Assembly: GCA_020073305.1 (NCBI GenBank)
Contig: JAIQFK010000009.1
Span: 124,001-188,000 of the forward strand
Direction of reading: 5' to 3'
DNA from: Terriglobia bacterium
GTDB taxonomy: Bacteria > Acidobacteriota > Terriglobia > Bryobacterales > Bryobacteraceae
Length of the DNA: 64,000 nt
Position numbers and translations under genes: made by a program. The notes beneath the pieces are model-generated. The model saw only the letters and a list, made by a program, of their open reading frames with translations, was not told the DNA's origin and made no database searches. Positions 1-12,936 of this stretch are shown here, one piece after another; positions within the stretch are counted from its first letter, which is position 1; each line of letters begins with the position of its first letter.

Positions 1-638
1 AGAACGCGATCGCGCGCCGCCAGAATCGCATCCTTTGAGGGGACTCCCGGGCGGCCGTACATGTGCCACTCCGGGTGGCCGGTGTAGTAGTTGACCTCGG
101 GATTATGCGCATCGAGAGGCAGCCACGCCCCGTCCGGTTCGGCAAGATGCGCAATGAGCGTCCTGCCGGCCTTCTCAATGGCATCGAAGACCGGGGAGAG
201 CGCCGGATGATCCGGCAGCAGATACTCGCCTGATTTTGCGCGGATCCCCATGCCGATGTTCTTCCAGATTTTCACCGCAACCGCCCCGAGGCCGAAAGAT
301 TGTTGAAGGCTCGCGATGACGCGGCCGGCAAAAACGCGGCTTTCAAACCCGCGAGCATCGAAGGCAGTGGCCCACGCGATGCGCCCTTTGGTTGCCTGGT
401 GAACGTCGATGGTCCCGCGGATCATTTCTTCGAGGTCGGACGCTTCGTCGCCAATGGCTCTCGAAACACAGATGCTCAGACAGCGCCAGTCCGCCTGTTC
501 CAACAGAGAGAGCAACGCCGGATCTCTCCGGTGAATGTGCGTGTGAGTATCGATGCGCTCGAAGGGAGCGGCCGCGGCGTTCGCGCGTTTCAGTGCGGCC
601 GCAATGGGTATGGTTGCGAACAGTTGCCGCCGGGTCAT
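1..638 (-). CDS. Amidohydrolase-family (TIM-barrel) protein, C-terminus outside window
   Basis: The reading frame starts at the ATG at 638 on the minus strand and runs off the window edge, so about 212 N-terminal residues are visible. It opens with MTRRQLFATIP followed by an alanine-rich stretch, a Tat-like or Sec-like export signal. The mature part begins with the metal-binding signature DTHTHIH near residue 30, as in amidohydrolase_2-type enzymes. Further on are a VKIWKN segment, usual for a strand carrying a metal-site Lys, and an IAHLAEP segment compatible with a later metal-ligand His. The substrate cannot be told. It lies 83 bp downstream of the alpha-galactosidase on the same strand, possibly co-transcribed. 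The family call is fairly safe; the reaction is unknown. Confidence 0.75.
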   Translation of the reverse strand, partial: MTRRQLFATIPIAAALKRANAAAAPFERIDTHTHIHRRDPALLSLLEQADWRCLSICVSRAIGDEASDLEEMIRGTIDVHQATKGRIAWATAFDARGFESRVFAGRVIASLQQSFGLGAVAVKIWKNIGMGIRAKSGEYLLPDHPALSPVFDAIEKAGRTLIAHLAEPDGAWLPLDAHNPEVNYYTGHPEWHMYGRPGVPSKDAILAARDRV

Positions 639-720
639 GTTCCTTCTACGATCGCACGTTGCGCCTGAGCGTCAGAGATCCGTCAGGATTCGTCTTCTGT
701 TGGCACGCCGGTCCATGGTT

Positions 721-2793
721 CTACTCCGGTGTTGCTTCGAGCAGCAGGTGCTTTTCGAACTTGACGTTGAGTGATGCCGCCGGACCGTGAACTGTCCCAA
801 GTTGCTTGTGGTCCACGTAGTCCGTGATGCGATAGCTGCGGTCCGCAAGGCCGCGCAAGGTAATCTTGCCGTCCCACTGAGTGGCGAAGAAGGCGTAGTA
901 CAGGTTGCCATCCTTGCGGATCGCATGGGTCTCCGGCCGGTCAAAGCCGATGTCGTAGAGCGCACCGAGATACTCTCCGCGAGAAAGCATCTTCTCCTTG
1001 TAAATCCCAAGCCATTTGTCGAAGTTCTGTTCCCGCGCGGGCGTCAAATCGCCGCGTTTTCTTTCCGCCGACCCCTCCGGCCAGGTGAAGTTGGTGCCGA
1101 CCACTCCGCCGACGCCGACCGTCGAGGCGAAGTCGTCCTTGGTCATGTCGACGTGATCGCCAAAATAGGCCATCGCGTCGCCCGCGAGCGCTTTGAGCGT
1201 CTTGCCCTTGGTGCGCACCTGCCAGGCAGACTTGGGATCGGACGCCACCGACATGTTCATGAAGGGCAAAGTGAAGAAGGAATAGGCCGTGCCGCACGGG
1301 CAGAACTCGACCAGCGCATCCGGCTTGACGCTGCGCGCTGCCTGGTAAATGGCCCGGAAGAAGTCCGGCATCGCCTCCACGGACTCTTCCGGCCGGGCGT
1401 GCTTGTGCGCCGGGTTGTAGCAGGGCGGCGCGCCGTTCATGTGCTGGCCATCGAGCTTGAGGCCGTCGAATCCCCAGTCACGCATGGCTTTGACGACGAT
1501 GGCCTTGTGATATTCCACCACCGCGGGGTCGGCGGGGCACAGATACCAGGAATTCCAATACGAGATTTTCTGCTTGCTGCCGTCGGCATTGAGCAGCAGC
1601 ATCTCGGGATGCTTCTTCAGCAGCTCGGTGCCGGGGTCGGCGGCCAGAGGCGCCCACCACAACTGAGCCTTGAACCCTTCGGCGTGGATCTTGTCCACCA
1701 GGGCCCGCATGTCGGCATCGCCATTCGGAAACTTCTGCGGCCACAAGAACCAGTCGCCTTGCGCGGTCTGCCAGCCATCATCGATGGTCACCCAGGTGAA
1801 GCCGAGTTTCTTGACGACAGGCAACGCATTATAGACCTGGGCGGGCGTGAATTTCCGGCCGTAGCCCCAGGCGCACCAGATGGGGCCGAAGGCGCTTTCC
1901 GGTGCGGCGTCGAACCGGACACCTTGCGCGATCATGACGTCGCGATAATCGCGCAACGTCTGAAAGTAATCTCCCTGGTGGACCGCGACAAAGGTCCGCA
2001 AGGTCTTCAGCGTACTGCCGGGCTTCAGCGCCTGATCCCGCTTCGCCTCTACGGCAACGGTTGCCGGACCGGCCTCTCGCATCGTGACCGGCAGCGAGAC
2101 AAGCTTGGGGACCATTTCCACGTGCCCCACGCCGATTCCGACATCCTGGCGCCAGACGTCCACCACCGGCGTGCCACCACCGTAGTCGGTGTCGTTCATG
2201 CCCAGGAAGTTCTCCTGGTGAAAGCCGGGCTTGAGCGGCAGAAGCCAATCCGGCCGGCTCTCGTAGGAGCCGCTCTGGTATGACCAAAACGCGGGCTGAA
2301 CGGCGGAAGGGGCGGCGCTGATGGAGTACGACTGATTGGTCCAACCGCTCACCAGAAAATCGGAGGCGCCCGAATTGGTGTACTCGACATCGAAGAACGC
2401 CATCCGCGGAAACGCATCGTAGACGGTGACGGTGACGATTTTTTTCAGCGAAAGCGGCGGCCTACCTGCAATCATGACGTTCTTGAGCAAAGGCGCCGTA
2501 CCGGTAATCACCGTCTGGAAGCCGGACCCCAGGCGGTCTTGAACCGGCTGCCGCGTGTGGCTCTGAATGACGAAATCCTTGATATCGGTACCGGCGGCTC
2601 GAACGAATTCAGAGGGCGTGAAATCCCCGATGGCAGTCTCGTGCCCGCCAAGCAGCGCGACGACCCGGCTATGCATGGAGGCATCGAACTCGATGCGGAT
2701 GTTCTTTCCCTCGACCTGAACCGCATCCGCCGCGAGGCACGGCAGGGCCACAAGGATCAGTGAGGTCAGCGTTTGAATCCGGATTGTAATCAT
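721..2793 (-). CDS. Secreted GH36-type alpha-galactosidase (melibiase-like)
   Basis: 690 residues with a cleavable signal peptide (MITIRIQTLTSLILVALPCLAADA). The N-terminal half is beta-rich, as in the supersandwich domain of clan GH-D. The barrel starts near residue 300 and carries WVTIDDGWQ, the classic GH36/GH27 first-strand motif. GLKLDGQHMNG holds the probable nucleophile Asp (KxD motif), and NMSVASDPKSAW holds the probable acid/base Asp. The C-terminus is a short beta domain. Clan GH-D enzymes hydrolyse terminal alpha-galactosides (or related alpha sugars) with retention. The signal peptide suggests action in the periplasm. No partner transporter is adjacent. Alpha-N-acetylgalactosaminidase or another clan GH-D specificity cannot be excluded. 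Confidence 0.85.
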   Translation of the reverse strand: MITIRIQTLTSLILVALPCLAADAVQVEGKNIRIEFDASMHSRVVALLGGHETAIGDFTPSEFVRAAGTDIKDFVIQSHTRQPVQDRLGSGFQTVITGTAPLLKNVMIAGRPPLSLKKIVTVTVYDAFPRMAFFDVEYTNSGASDFLVSGWTNQSYSISAAPSAVQPAFWSYQSGSYESRPDWLLPLKPGFHQENFLGMNDTDYGGGTPVVDVWRQDVGIGVGHVEMVPKLVSLPVTMREAGPATVAVEAKRDQALKPGSTLKTLRTFVAVHQGDYFQTLRDYRDVMIAQGVRFDAAPESAFGPIWCAWGYGRKFTPAQVYNALPVVKKLGFTWVTIDDGWQTAQGDWFLWPQKFPNGDADMRALVDKIHAEGFKAQLWWAPLAADPGTELLKKHPEMLLLNADGSKQKISYWNSWYLCPADPAVVEYHKAIVVKAMRDWGFDGLKLDGQHMNGAPPCYNPAHKHARPEESVEAMPDFFRAIYQAARSVKPDALVEFCPCGTAYSFFTLPFMNMSVASDPKSAWQVRTKGKTLKALAGDAMAYFGDHVDMTKDDFASTVGVGGVVGTNFTWPEGSAERKRGDLTPAREQNFDKWLGIYKEKMLSRGEYLGALYDIGFDRPETHAIRKDGNLYYAFFATQWDGKITLRGLADRSYRITDYVDHKQLGTVHGPAASLNVKFEKHLLLEATPE

Positions 2794-2908
2794 TAAGTCC
2801 AGTTTAGTGCTATTGCGCCCGATCGGAAACTCGCGATGGTAGGGGATGCTCCCCTATTGTTTTCCCATAAGAAACGTGCCAGGATACCTATGGGAGGGCC
2901 ATATCAGC

Positions 2909-3253
2909 GTGGAGAACAAAGCGGACGTCTGGCAGGGCACGCTTGCCCTGATGGTCTTGAAGACCTTGGAGACGATGGGACCGCAGCACGGTTACGGCAT
3001 CGCGCGCCGTATCGAGCAGACGAGCGGCGACCTGCTGTCGTTGAACTACGGAACGCTGTATCCGGCACTGCTGAAGCTGGAGCAGGAGGGCTCGATTGCC
3101 TCCGAGTGGGGCGTTTCGGACAACAACCGGAAGGCGAAGTTCTACAGGCTGACGCGCGCCGGGCGAAAGCAACTGGAGCGCGAAGCGCGGGACTGGGAGC
3201 AGGCGACGACGATTCTGGCGCGGTTTCTGACACCCAAGGAGGACCCGGCATGA
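2909..3253 (+). CDS. PadR-family transcriptional regulator
   Basis: 114 residues from a GTG start at 2909 (VENKADVWQGTLALMVL), preceded 10 nt upstream by the purine-rich GGGAGGG at 2892-2898. The longer frame from 2846 has no family sequence in its first 21 codons. The protein is a short winged helix with the PadR hallmarks HGYGIARRIEQ, NYGTLYPALLKLEQEG and KAKFYRLTRAGRKQL. Its stop codon overlaps the ATG of the next gene (ATGA at 3250-3253), so the two are translationally coupled. PadR genes fused in this way to ADOP permeases are very common in Acidobacteriota, where PadR probably represses the permease. Here the partner is broken, so the regulator may be an orphan. Confidence 0.9.
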   Translation: MENKADVWQGTLALMVLKTLETMGPQHGYGIARRIEQTSGDLLSLNYGTLYPALLKLEQEGSIASEWGVSDNNRKAKFYRLTRAGRKQLEREARDWEQATTILARFLTPKEDPA

Positions 3254-5809
3254 AGACGCTGAGAGCGTGGATGATGAGGCTCGGCGGGCTGTTCGGCAAG
3301 GATCGCCGGGAGACGGAGCTGGCGGAGGAAATTGAGAGTCATCTCGAGATGCATATTGCCGACAACTTGCGAGCGGGCATGCCCGCCGAGCAGGCACGGC
3401 GCGAGGCGCTGCTGAGGCTGGGCGGCGTGGAGTCGGTGAAAGAGGCGTATCGCGAGAGAAGCACGGCTCCGTTCCTGGAACACTTGATGCTGGATTTTCG
3501 GTTCGCCGTACGGCAGTTGCGAAAGAACGGAGCGTTTGCAGGTACCGCCGTGCTGGTGCTGGCCCTCGGGATGTGCGCGAGCATCGCGATTTTCACGTTT
3601 GTGGACGCGGCTTTGATCAAACCGCTTCCCTATCCGGATGCGGCGAGGCTGGTGGCCGTTACCGAGAGCGCCCCACAGTTTCCACGCGCCAGCCTCTCCT
3701 ATCCCGACTATCAGGACTGGAAACGGTTCAACACGGTTTTCCGTTCGCTGGATGTCTATACGGGTGATGGCTTCCTATTTAACACGCCAACCGGCGCCGA
3801 GCCGACCTACGCCGGGCGGGTGAGCAGCGGATTCTTTCGAACGCTGGGGGTAAAGCCGCTCGTGGGGCGAGACTTTTTGCCGAGCGAAGAATTGGGCGGG
3901 CCGCGGGTGGTGGTGCTGACCTACCGGACATGGCAAGCAAGATTTAGCGGAAGGATGGATGTGGTGGGCCAGGGAGTGGCGTTGAGCGGCGACGTCTACA
4001 CGATCATCGGCGTGCTGCCGGCGGATTTTCAATTCGCGCCGCTGGGCGCGGCTGAGTTCTGGACGACGCTGGATGTGAAGAGCCCTTGCACCATCCGCAG
4101 AAGCTGCCACAATCTGGACGGCATAGCGCGCTTGAAGGAGGGCGTGTCGATCGAGGGCGCACTGGCGAACATGACGGCGATTGCCAAGCAACTGGAACGG
4201 CAATATCCGGATTCGAACCGCGAGCAGGGCGCAAGCGTAATTCCGTGCGCGGAGGCGATCGTGGGCAATTTCCGTCCGATCCTGCTGGTCCTAATGGGCG
4301 GCGCGGGACTGCTGCTGTTGATTGCCTGCGTGAACGTGACGAGTCTGATGCTGGTCCGCTCGGAAGGCCGCAAGCGGGAGATGGCGGTGCGCGGCGCTTT
4401 GGGTGCGTCCCTGGCGAGGTTGCTGAGCCAGTTCGTGACCGAGAGTCTGGTGCTGGTTCTGGTGGCGAGCGCATTGGGCCTGCTGTCCGCGAACTGGGCG
4501 ATGCAGGCCCTGAAAAGCCTGATCCCCGCGGCCATGCTGCCGGCCATGCCGTTTCTGTTGGATCTCGGGTTGAATGGGCGCGTGCTGGCTTATGCGGGCG
4601 CGCTGGCGGTGCTGGCGGTTGCGCTGTTTTCCCTTACACCGGCGCTCCATCTCGCTCTGTCGAAGATGCGGGACGGCCTGACGGAGGGAAGCCGCGGTTC
4701 GGCCGGAAAGGCGTGGCGGCGGCTTGGCTCGCGACTCGTGGTAGTGGAACTGGCAATCGCGATGGTGCTGCTGGCGGGGTCCGGGCTATTCGGCAAGAGC
4801 TTGTACCGGCTGCTGCACGTACGGCTGGGATGCCGGGCGGATCACCTGGCGACCATCACGGTGGCGGCTCCGGATATTCGCTACGGGAACGACGAACAGA
4901 GCATCGCGCTGGGCCGGGAACTGGTGCGCAAGGTCGAAAGCTTGCCCGGAGTGCAATCCGCCGCGCTCACGACTGTGCTGCCGGTCAGTTTCAACGGGAA
5001 CACCCAGTGGATTCGCTTTGTTGGAAAGCCCTATGACGGGAAGCACATCGAAGTGAATGAGCGAGACGTGAGTTCGGAGTTTTTCCAGACGATCGGGGCG
5101 AAGCTGGCGCGCGGCCGCTACTTCAGCGATGCCGAGGATCAAACAAAGCCGAGGGTGGTGATCATCAACCAGACGCTGGCGAACAAGTATTTCCCCGGTG
5201 AGGACCCGATCGGCCAGCAGATCGGCGATACGACCCTGACACCCAAGTCGATCAAGACGATTATCGGAGTGGTTGAAGGTCGCGCGCACATCGCAAAAGC
5301 CCGAGGCGGTGCTTCCGGCACTGGGTCCTGCGATCCATCAGCTTCATCCGGATGTGGGGTCGGCTCGCGAGGCAACCATGGAGGGGCGTATCAACAACTC
5401 GATGGCGGCGTATCTGCGTCGCTCGTCGGCGTGGCTGGTGGGAGGCTTCGCAGCGATGGCGCTGCTATTGGGAGTGGTTGGCCTATACGGCGTGATTGCT
5501 TATTCGGTGAGCCAGCGGACGCGGGAGATCGGCGTGCGCATGGCCCTGGGGGCGGAGCATGGTTCGGTCTACCGGATGATTTTGAAGGAGGCGGGATGGC
5601 TGGTGGCCGTGGGCATCGGGCTGGGCGCAGCGGGTTCAGTTGCCGCCGCGACGCTAGCCCGAAAGCTGCTGTTCGGCGTGACCTCGTGGGATATCCAGAC
5701 CCTAGTTGGCGTTGCGGTGGTGATCGGGATTGCGGCGGCGGCCGCGAGCTATGTGCCGGCAAGACGGGCCGCGTCCGTGAACCCGGTGGAGGCTCTGCGC
5801 GCGGAGTAG
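3250..5809 (+). pseudogene. ADOP-type MacB/FtsX ABC transporter permease, disrupted by deletion/frameshift
   Basis: The gene begins at ATG 3250 inside the padR stop. The N-terminus has the ADOP prefix domain (RETELAEEIESHLE, AGMPAEQARREALLRLGG), then a first TM segment, a MacB periplasmic core domain and an FtsX core (GRKREMAVRGALGAS). The frame is normal to TIIGVVEG at about 5279. After that it turns into Gly/Ser-rich nonsense that reads on to 5823. The remaining family sequence (VARTSQ, PEAVLPAL, SVSQRTREIGVRMALG, ending in PVEALRAE at 5809) continues in another frame from about 5276. The linker normally lying between these blocks, roughly 25 residues, is missing. A small deletion inside 5270-5290 that also shifted the frame explains this. 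A sequencing error would explain the shift but not the missing linker. Confidence 0.85.
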
Positions 5810-6005
5810 CGGGGTCGCGTTGACCGAGAACGCCAGATCCGGGGAGTTTGAAGCCGGCAGCCAGGTCCACCTTCAGAGCCGGCGAAACGTCCCGTTGCGC
5901 GGTGTATACTGCTACCTGTTGGGCGCCCGCAAGATCGGAATCCCAGCCAGATTTAGAGAATCTGTTCGCCCCTGAGTTTTCGTCTCAACCAGGGAAGCAA
6001 TCCTT

Positions 6006-9347
<3,342 letters not shown>

Positions 9348-9365
9348 AGCGCTTCCCAACGACTG

Positions 9366-10766
9366 ATGCGACACGGCGAACCTGATCTGCCTGGATCTGA
9401 ACTCGACGCTTCGACCACCGAAGAGACGCTACGCAAGGAGAACCAGGCGCTTAAGCGGCAAATCGAGCAGCTAAAGGGCACTTCCCACGGCGGCCCTTCC
9501 GTTAAAATATGGAATCCTTCGAACGCCACAATCTGGTCCATTGTTTTCTTAACGGCGGTGCTCCTCGTCGTAGCGTTCCTCGCCGGCTATATCCCTCTTC
9601 AGAAACGACGGGCTCTCATCGTCGCGGAAGCACAGCAGCAAGGAGAGGCTCTGCCGCGAGTGGAGGTGGTCGAGGTGGGTCGCTCCTCGCGAAGCAGTGA
9701 AATGGAGCTGCCGGGCAACATTCAGGCCATAACCGAGGCGCCCATCCTCGCGCGAGCTGACGGATACCTGCAGCGCCGGATGGCGGACATCGGCGATCGC
9801 GTGCACTCCGGCCAGCCGTTAGCCGAGATTGAAGCACCTGAACTGGATGCGCAGGTGCAACAGGCCAAGGCGAACCTGCAACAGGCGCAGGCGGCGCTGG
9901 ACGAAGCGTTAGCGAATTACGGCCAAGGCAAGTCCACAGCGGAACTGGCTCGCGTCACAGCGGAGCGTTGGGGCCGCCTGGTGGCCCGTGGGGTGGTGTC
10001 GAAGCAGGAGAATGACCAATATCAGGCCCAGTACCAGGCACAGGCCGCTAATTTGCAGGCGCTCGAAAAAGCCATCGCCGCGCAGCGTAGTACGGTTTCC
10101 GCGGCGGAAGCCAACCTGGCGCGCCTGGAGAAACTACAAAGCTACCTCGTGGTCAAGGCGCCTTTCGACGGAGTCATCACATTACGCAACGTGGACGCCG
10201 GAGTGCTGGTGAATGCCGGGAACACGCTTCTGTTTCGCATCGCGCAGACAGCTACGCTGCGCACCTACGTCAACGTGCCGCAAGCCAACGCCGGCTCGAT
10301 CCGGCCGGGGCAAACGGCGCATTTGAGCGTTTCGAATCTGCCCGGCCGCGAATTCACCGGCGCCGTGGCGCGCACCGCGAACGCGCTCGATCCCAATAGC
10401 AGAACGCTCCTCGTGGAAGTTCACGTGCCGAATGCGGATGGGGCGCTGTTGCCGGGCATGTACGCTCGGGTCGACTTGAGCAGTACCCGAACGAATCCAC
10501 CCACGCTCATTCCCAGTGAAGCGCTCATTGTTCGCGCGGACGGAGCCCGCGTGGCCATGGTTCGCTCCGATCACACCGTGCATCTCCAGCCGATCCAAAT
10601 TGGCCGCGACTACGGTGACCGCATCGAAGTGAGCGGCGGCTTAAAGGAAGGGGATATCATCATCCCGAACCCTGGCGATGCGGCGCGCGAGGGTCTCAAG
10701 ATCGACCCGGTCTCGCTGGCGGAAAAGGCAACGCCACATCCGGCGGGCAGTGGCGCGGGCAAGTGA
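9366..10766 (+). CDS. RND efflux periplasmic adaptor (membrane-fusion protein)
   Basis: 466 residues. It begins with about 50 cytoplasmic residues containing a short coiled coil (LRKENQALKRQIEQLK), then one TM helix (IWSIVFLTAVLLVVAFLAGY) in place of a lipoprotein signal. After that come the barrel-sandwich hybrid halves (ILARADGYLQRRMADIGDRV before, YLVVKAPFDGVITLRNVDAG after), an alpha-helical hairpin rich in Gln/Ala, and the beta-barrel and membrane-proximal domains (RTANALDPNSRTLLVEV). It links the RND permease just upstream to an outer-membrane factor. The C-terminus (PHPAGSGAGK) is flexible. The family is clear; the transported substrate is not. Confidence 0.93.
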   Translation: MRHGEPDLPGSELDASTTEETLRKENQALKRQIEQLKGTSHGGPSVKIWNPSNATIWSIVFLTAVLLVVAFLAGYIPLQKRRALIVAEAQQQGEALPRVEVVEVGRSSRSSEMELPGNIQAITEAPILARADGYLQRRMADIGDRVHSGQPLAEIEAPELDAQVQQAKANLQQAQAALDEALANYGQGKSTAELARVTAERWGRLVARGVVSKQENDQYQAQYQAQAANLQALEKAIAAQRSTVSAAEANLARLEKLQSYLVVKAPFDGVITLRNVDAGVLVNAGNTLLFRIAQTATLRTYVNVPQANAGSIRPGQTAHLSVSNLPGREFTGAVARTANALDPNSRTLLVEVHVPNADGALLPGMYARVDLSSTRTNPPTLIPSEALIVRADGARVAMVRSDHTVHLQPIQIGRDYGDRIEVSGGLKEGDIIIPNPGDAAREGLKIDPVSLAEKATPHPAGSGAGK

Positions 10767-10885
10767 CTTCAAGACGACTGCCGAGTCTCCTGGAAAGAGG
10801 TTGCAATGTGATCCCACAGGTCCGGCGCCAGCCTCTCGGTGTGATGTGCCTCGGCCGCGGCAGGCTGGTTTAGACTGAGTAACGA

Positions 10886-12544
10886 ATGAGACTCGCGCTG
10901 CTTCTTTTTGCCCCGTTGGGTTTGTTCGCCCAGAACTACGACCTCGTCATGCGCCATGGCCACATCATCGATGGCACCGGATCGCCATGGTACGCCGCCG
11001 ATATCGCTATCCGCGATGGCCACATTGCCGCGATTGGGCGCCTCGAAACCGCTAGAGCCAGCCAAACTATCGACGCCGCGGGTATGGTCGTTGCGCCGGG
11101 TTTTATCGATATGCTCGGCCAATCGGAACTATCGATCCTGGTCAATCCGCACCTTCCCTCGAAAATCTATCAGGGCATTACCACGGAGATTACTGGAGAA
11201 GGTGGATCGGCCGCGCCACTGTCAGACGCCATTCGCGCCGCCAACCGCACACCCTTCGACCCCTACAAGATCGACCCCTCCTGGAGCACCTTCCGCGAAT
11301 TCTTCGCCCGTCTCGAAAAGCAGGGCATGGGGATTAACCTAGCGAGCTACGTGGGCGCAACGCAGGTTCGCAGGGCGGTGATCGGCGATGGCGACCGCGC
11401 GCCCACGCCCAATGAGCTCGAACGAATGAAACAGCTGGTGCGTGATGCCATGCATGATGGCACTGTAGGCGTGTCCACGTCACTGCAATACGCACCTGCT
11501 CCCTATGCCACTACCGAAGAACTGATTATTCTCGCGGCGGAAGGCGCGAAGCTCGGCGGCATCTACGCCACGCATATGCGCAGCGAGGGCGATGCCATCA
11601 TCCCCGCGATTGACGAAGCGATCCGCATCGGCCGCGAAGCTCACGTCCCCGTCGAGATCTGGCACCTCAAAGCGGCGGGCCGTCAGAACTGGGGGCGCAT
11701 GCCCGAGATCGTCGCGCACATTGACCAGGCGCGCCGGTCGGGTGTCGAAATCGGCGCCGACACATACGCCTATCCAGCGTGGTTCAACAGCTTCTCGGCC
11801 TTCATTCCTCCATGGGCGCACGATGGCGGCGACGCCAAGCTCATCGAACGCCTCAAGGATCCGGCCCAGCGCGGCCGCATCCGCAAAGACATGGAGACGC
11901 CCAGCACCACCTGGGACAACGAATGGAAGGAAATCCCCGGGCCCGAGGCAATCCTTCTTTGCGTCGTGAAGAATCCGAAACTGCTGCCGCTGCAGGGCAA
12001 GACCATTGCGGAAATCGCGAAGCTGTGGAATAAGGATCCGATCGACACCATCTTCGACATTCTGATTGAGGACGATGCCTCCACCGACGTTGCCGTCTTT
12101 GGCATGTCCGAACCGGATGTCCGGCTCGCGCTCGAACAGCCTTGGGTCAGCGTGTGCAACGATTCGCAGGGCTCGGCGCCGGACGGCGTGCTCGGCCAGG
12201 AGCATCCGCACCCGCGCGCCTACGGAACATTCCCGCGCATTCTGCGCAAATACGTCCGCGAAGAGGGCGCGCTCACGCTGTCCGACGCCATCCGCAAATT
12301 CAGCGCTCTGCCCGCCTCGCGTCTCCGGCTGACGGATCGCGGCGTCATCAAGACCGGAATGTGGGCCGACATCGTGGTTTTCAATCCGGATACGATCACG
12401 GATCTCGCGACCTTCGAGAGACCCAACCAACTTTCGGAAGGCATGCAGTACGTGCTCGTGAACGGCGTTCCGGTTATCGAACACGGGCACATGACGAACG
12501 CGCTACCTGGCAAAGTCATTCGCGGACCGGCGTGGAAGCCTTGA
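10886..12544 (+). CDS. D-aminoacylase-like amidohydrolase with altered HxH motif
   Basis: 552 residues with a short signal peptide (MRLALLLFAPLGLFAQ). The architecture is that of N-acyl-D-amino-acid deacylases: a small beta domain (IIDGTG, ADIAIRDGHIAAIG), a TIM barrel and a return to the beta domain (GVIKTGMWADIVVFNPDTI). Retained elements include YATHMRSEGD, EIWHLKAAG and NDSQGS near HPRAYGTFPR, which correspond to metal-site His residues and the catalytic Asp. The usual PGFIDxHTHxD is replaced by PGFIDMLGQSE, so both His of the HxH are lost (Leu77 and Gln79). The segment that normally carries the metal-ligand Cys reads TGEGGS. A mononuclear metal site is likely. It is probably exported and may act on N-acylated D-amino acids or a related cyclic amide. 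Confidence 0.8.
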   Translation: MRLALLLFAPLGLFAQNYDLVMRHGHIIDGTGSPWYAADIAIRDGHIAAIGRLETARASQTIDAAGMVVAPGFIDMLGQSELSILVNPHLPSKIYQGITTEITGEGGSAAPLSDAIRAANRTPFDPYKIDPSWSTFREFFARLEKQGMGINLASYVGATQVRRAVIGDGDRAPTPNELERMKQLVRDAMHDGTVGVSTSLQYAPAPYATTEELIILAAEGAKLGGIYATHMRSEGDAIIPAIDEAIRIGREAHVPVEIWHLKAAGRQNWGRMPEIVAHIDQARRSGVEIGADTYAYPAWFNSFSAFIPPWAHDGGDAKLIERLKDPAQRGRIRKDMETPSTTWDNEWKEIPGPEAILLCVVKNPKLLPLQGKTIAEIAKLWNKDPIDTIFDILIEDDASTDVAVFGMSEPDVRLALEQPWVSVCNDSQGSAPDGVLGQEHPHPRAYGTFPRILRKYVREEGALTLSDAIRKFSALPASRLRLTDRGVIKTGMWADIVVFNPDTITDLATFERPNQLSEGMQYVLVNGVPVIEHGHMTNALPGKVIRGPAWKP

Positions 12545-12936
12545 AGCGCACGGATTCTCTCAGTCCGTCAGGACCTTGCCCGAATGGCTCGACTTCATCC
12601 GCTTTTGGCCCATCCGGTAATTGTGGTAGATGAATCGATGCGCAATCACGAGGCTTGTATCCAGGGTCAACGTTAGGCTCGTAAATCAGCGACACGGCAA
12701 GGACGGTTTTGCCGATGGCCCCAAGCGCAGTCCGGGTTCCAAATTTCTTCGAACCCGATATACAGGGTGCGTAGCTGGTGCGAGAAGTCAAGCCAAGCCT
12801 CACGAGCAGATCGCCTCGGTGGACAAACTCCTCCGGAAGCTACGCCGCTTCCATCGGACGCCGACCAGGGCGACATGGACCAGGATCGTCGCCAAAGGAG
12901 GTTGGAGACGGCCGGGCACGTTGGCCAGTAATCCCG
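12545..12936. other. Gene-free stretch between convergent genes
   Basis: 392 bp between the D-aminoacylase-like gene (plus) and the sulfatase-like gene (minus). The open frames on either strand (for example minus 12516-12803) show no recognisable motif and no plausible start signal. No strong hairpin with a T-run was seen. It may hold decayed sequence, but nothing can be named. Confidence 0.5.

Noticed and set aside
787-2283. 498-residue plus-strand open frame
   Set aside because: Antisense to the GH36 gene. The translation has no domain motif and is explained by high-GC codon bias on the other strand.
5905-5910. TATACT as a -10 box for the RND operon
   Set aside because: No -35-like hexamer at the right distance, so it was not listed as a promoter.
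12516-12936. Possible decayed gene in the gap before the sulfatase-like gene
   Set aside because: Translations of both strands were read; no family motif could be supported.
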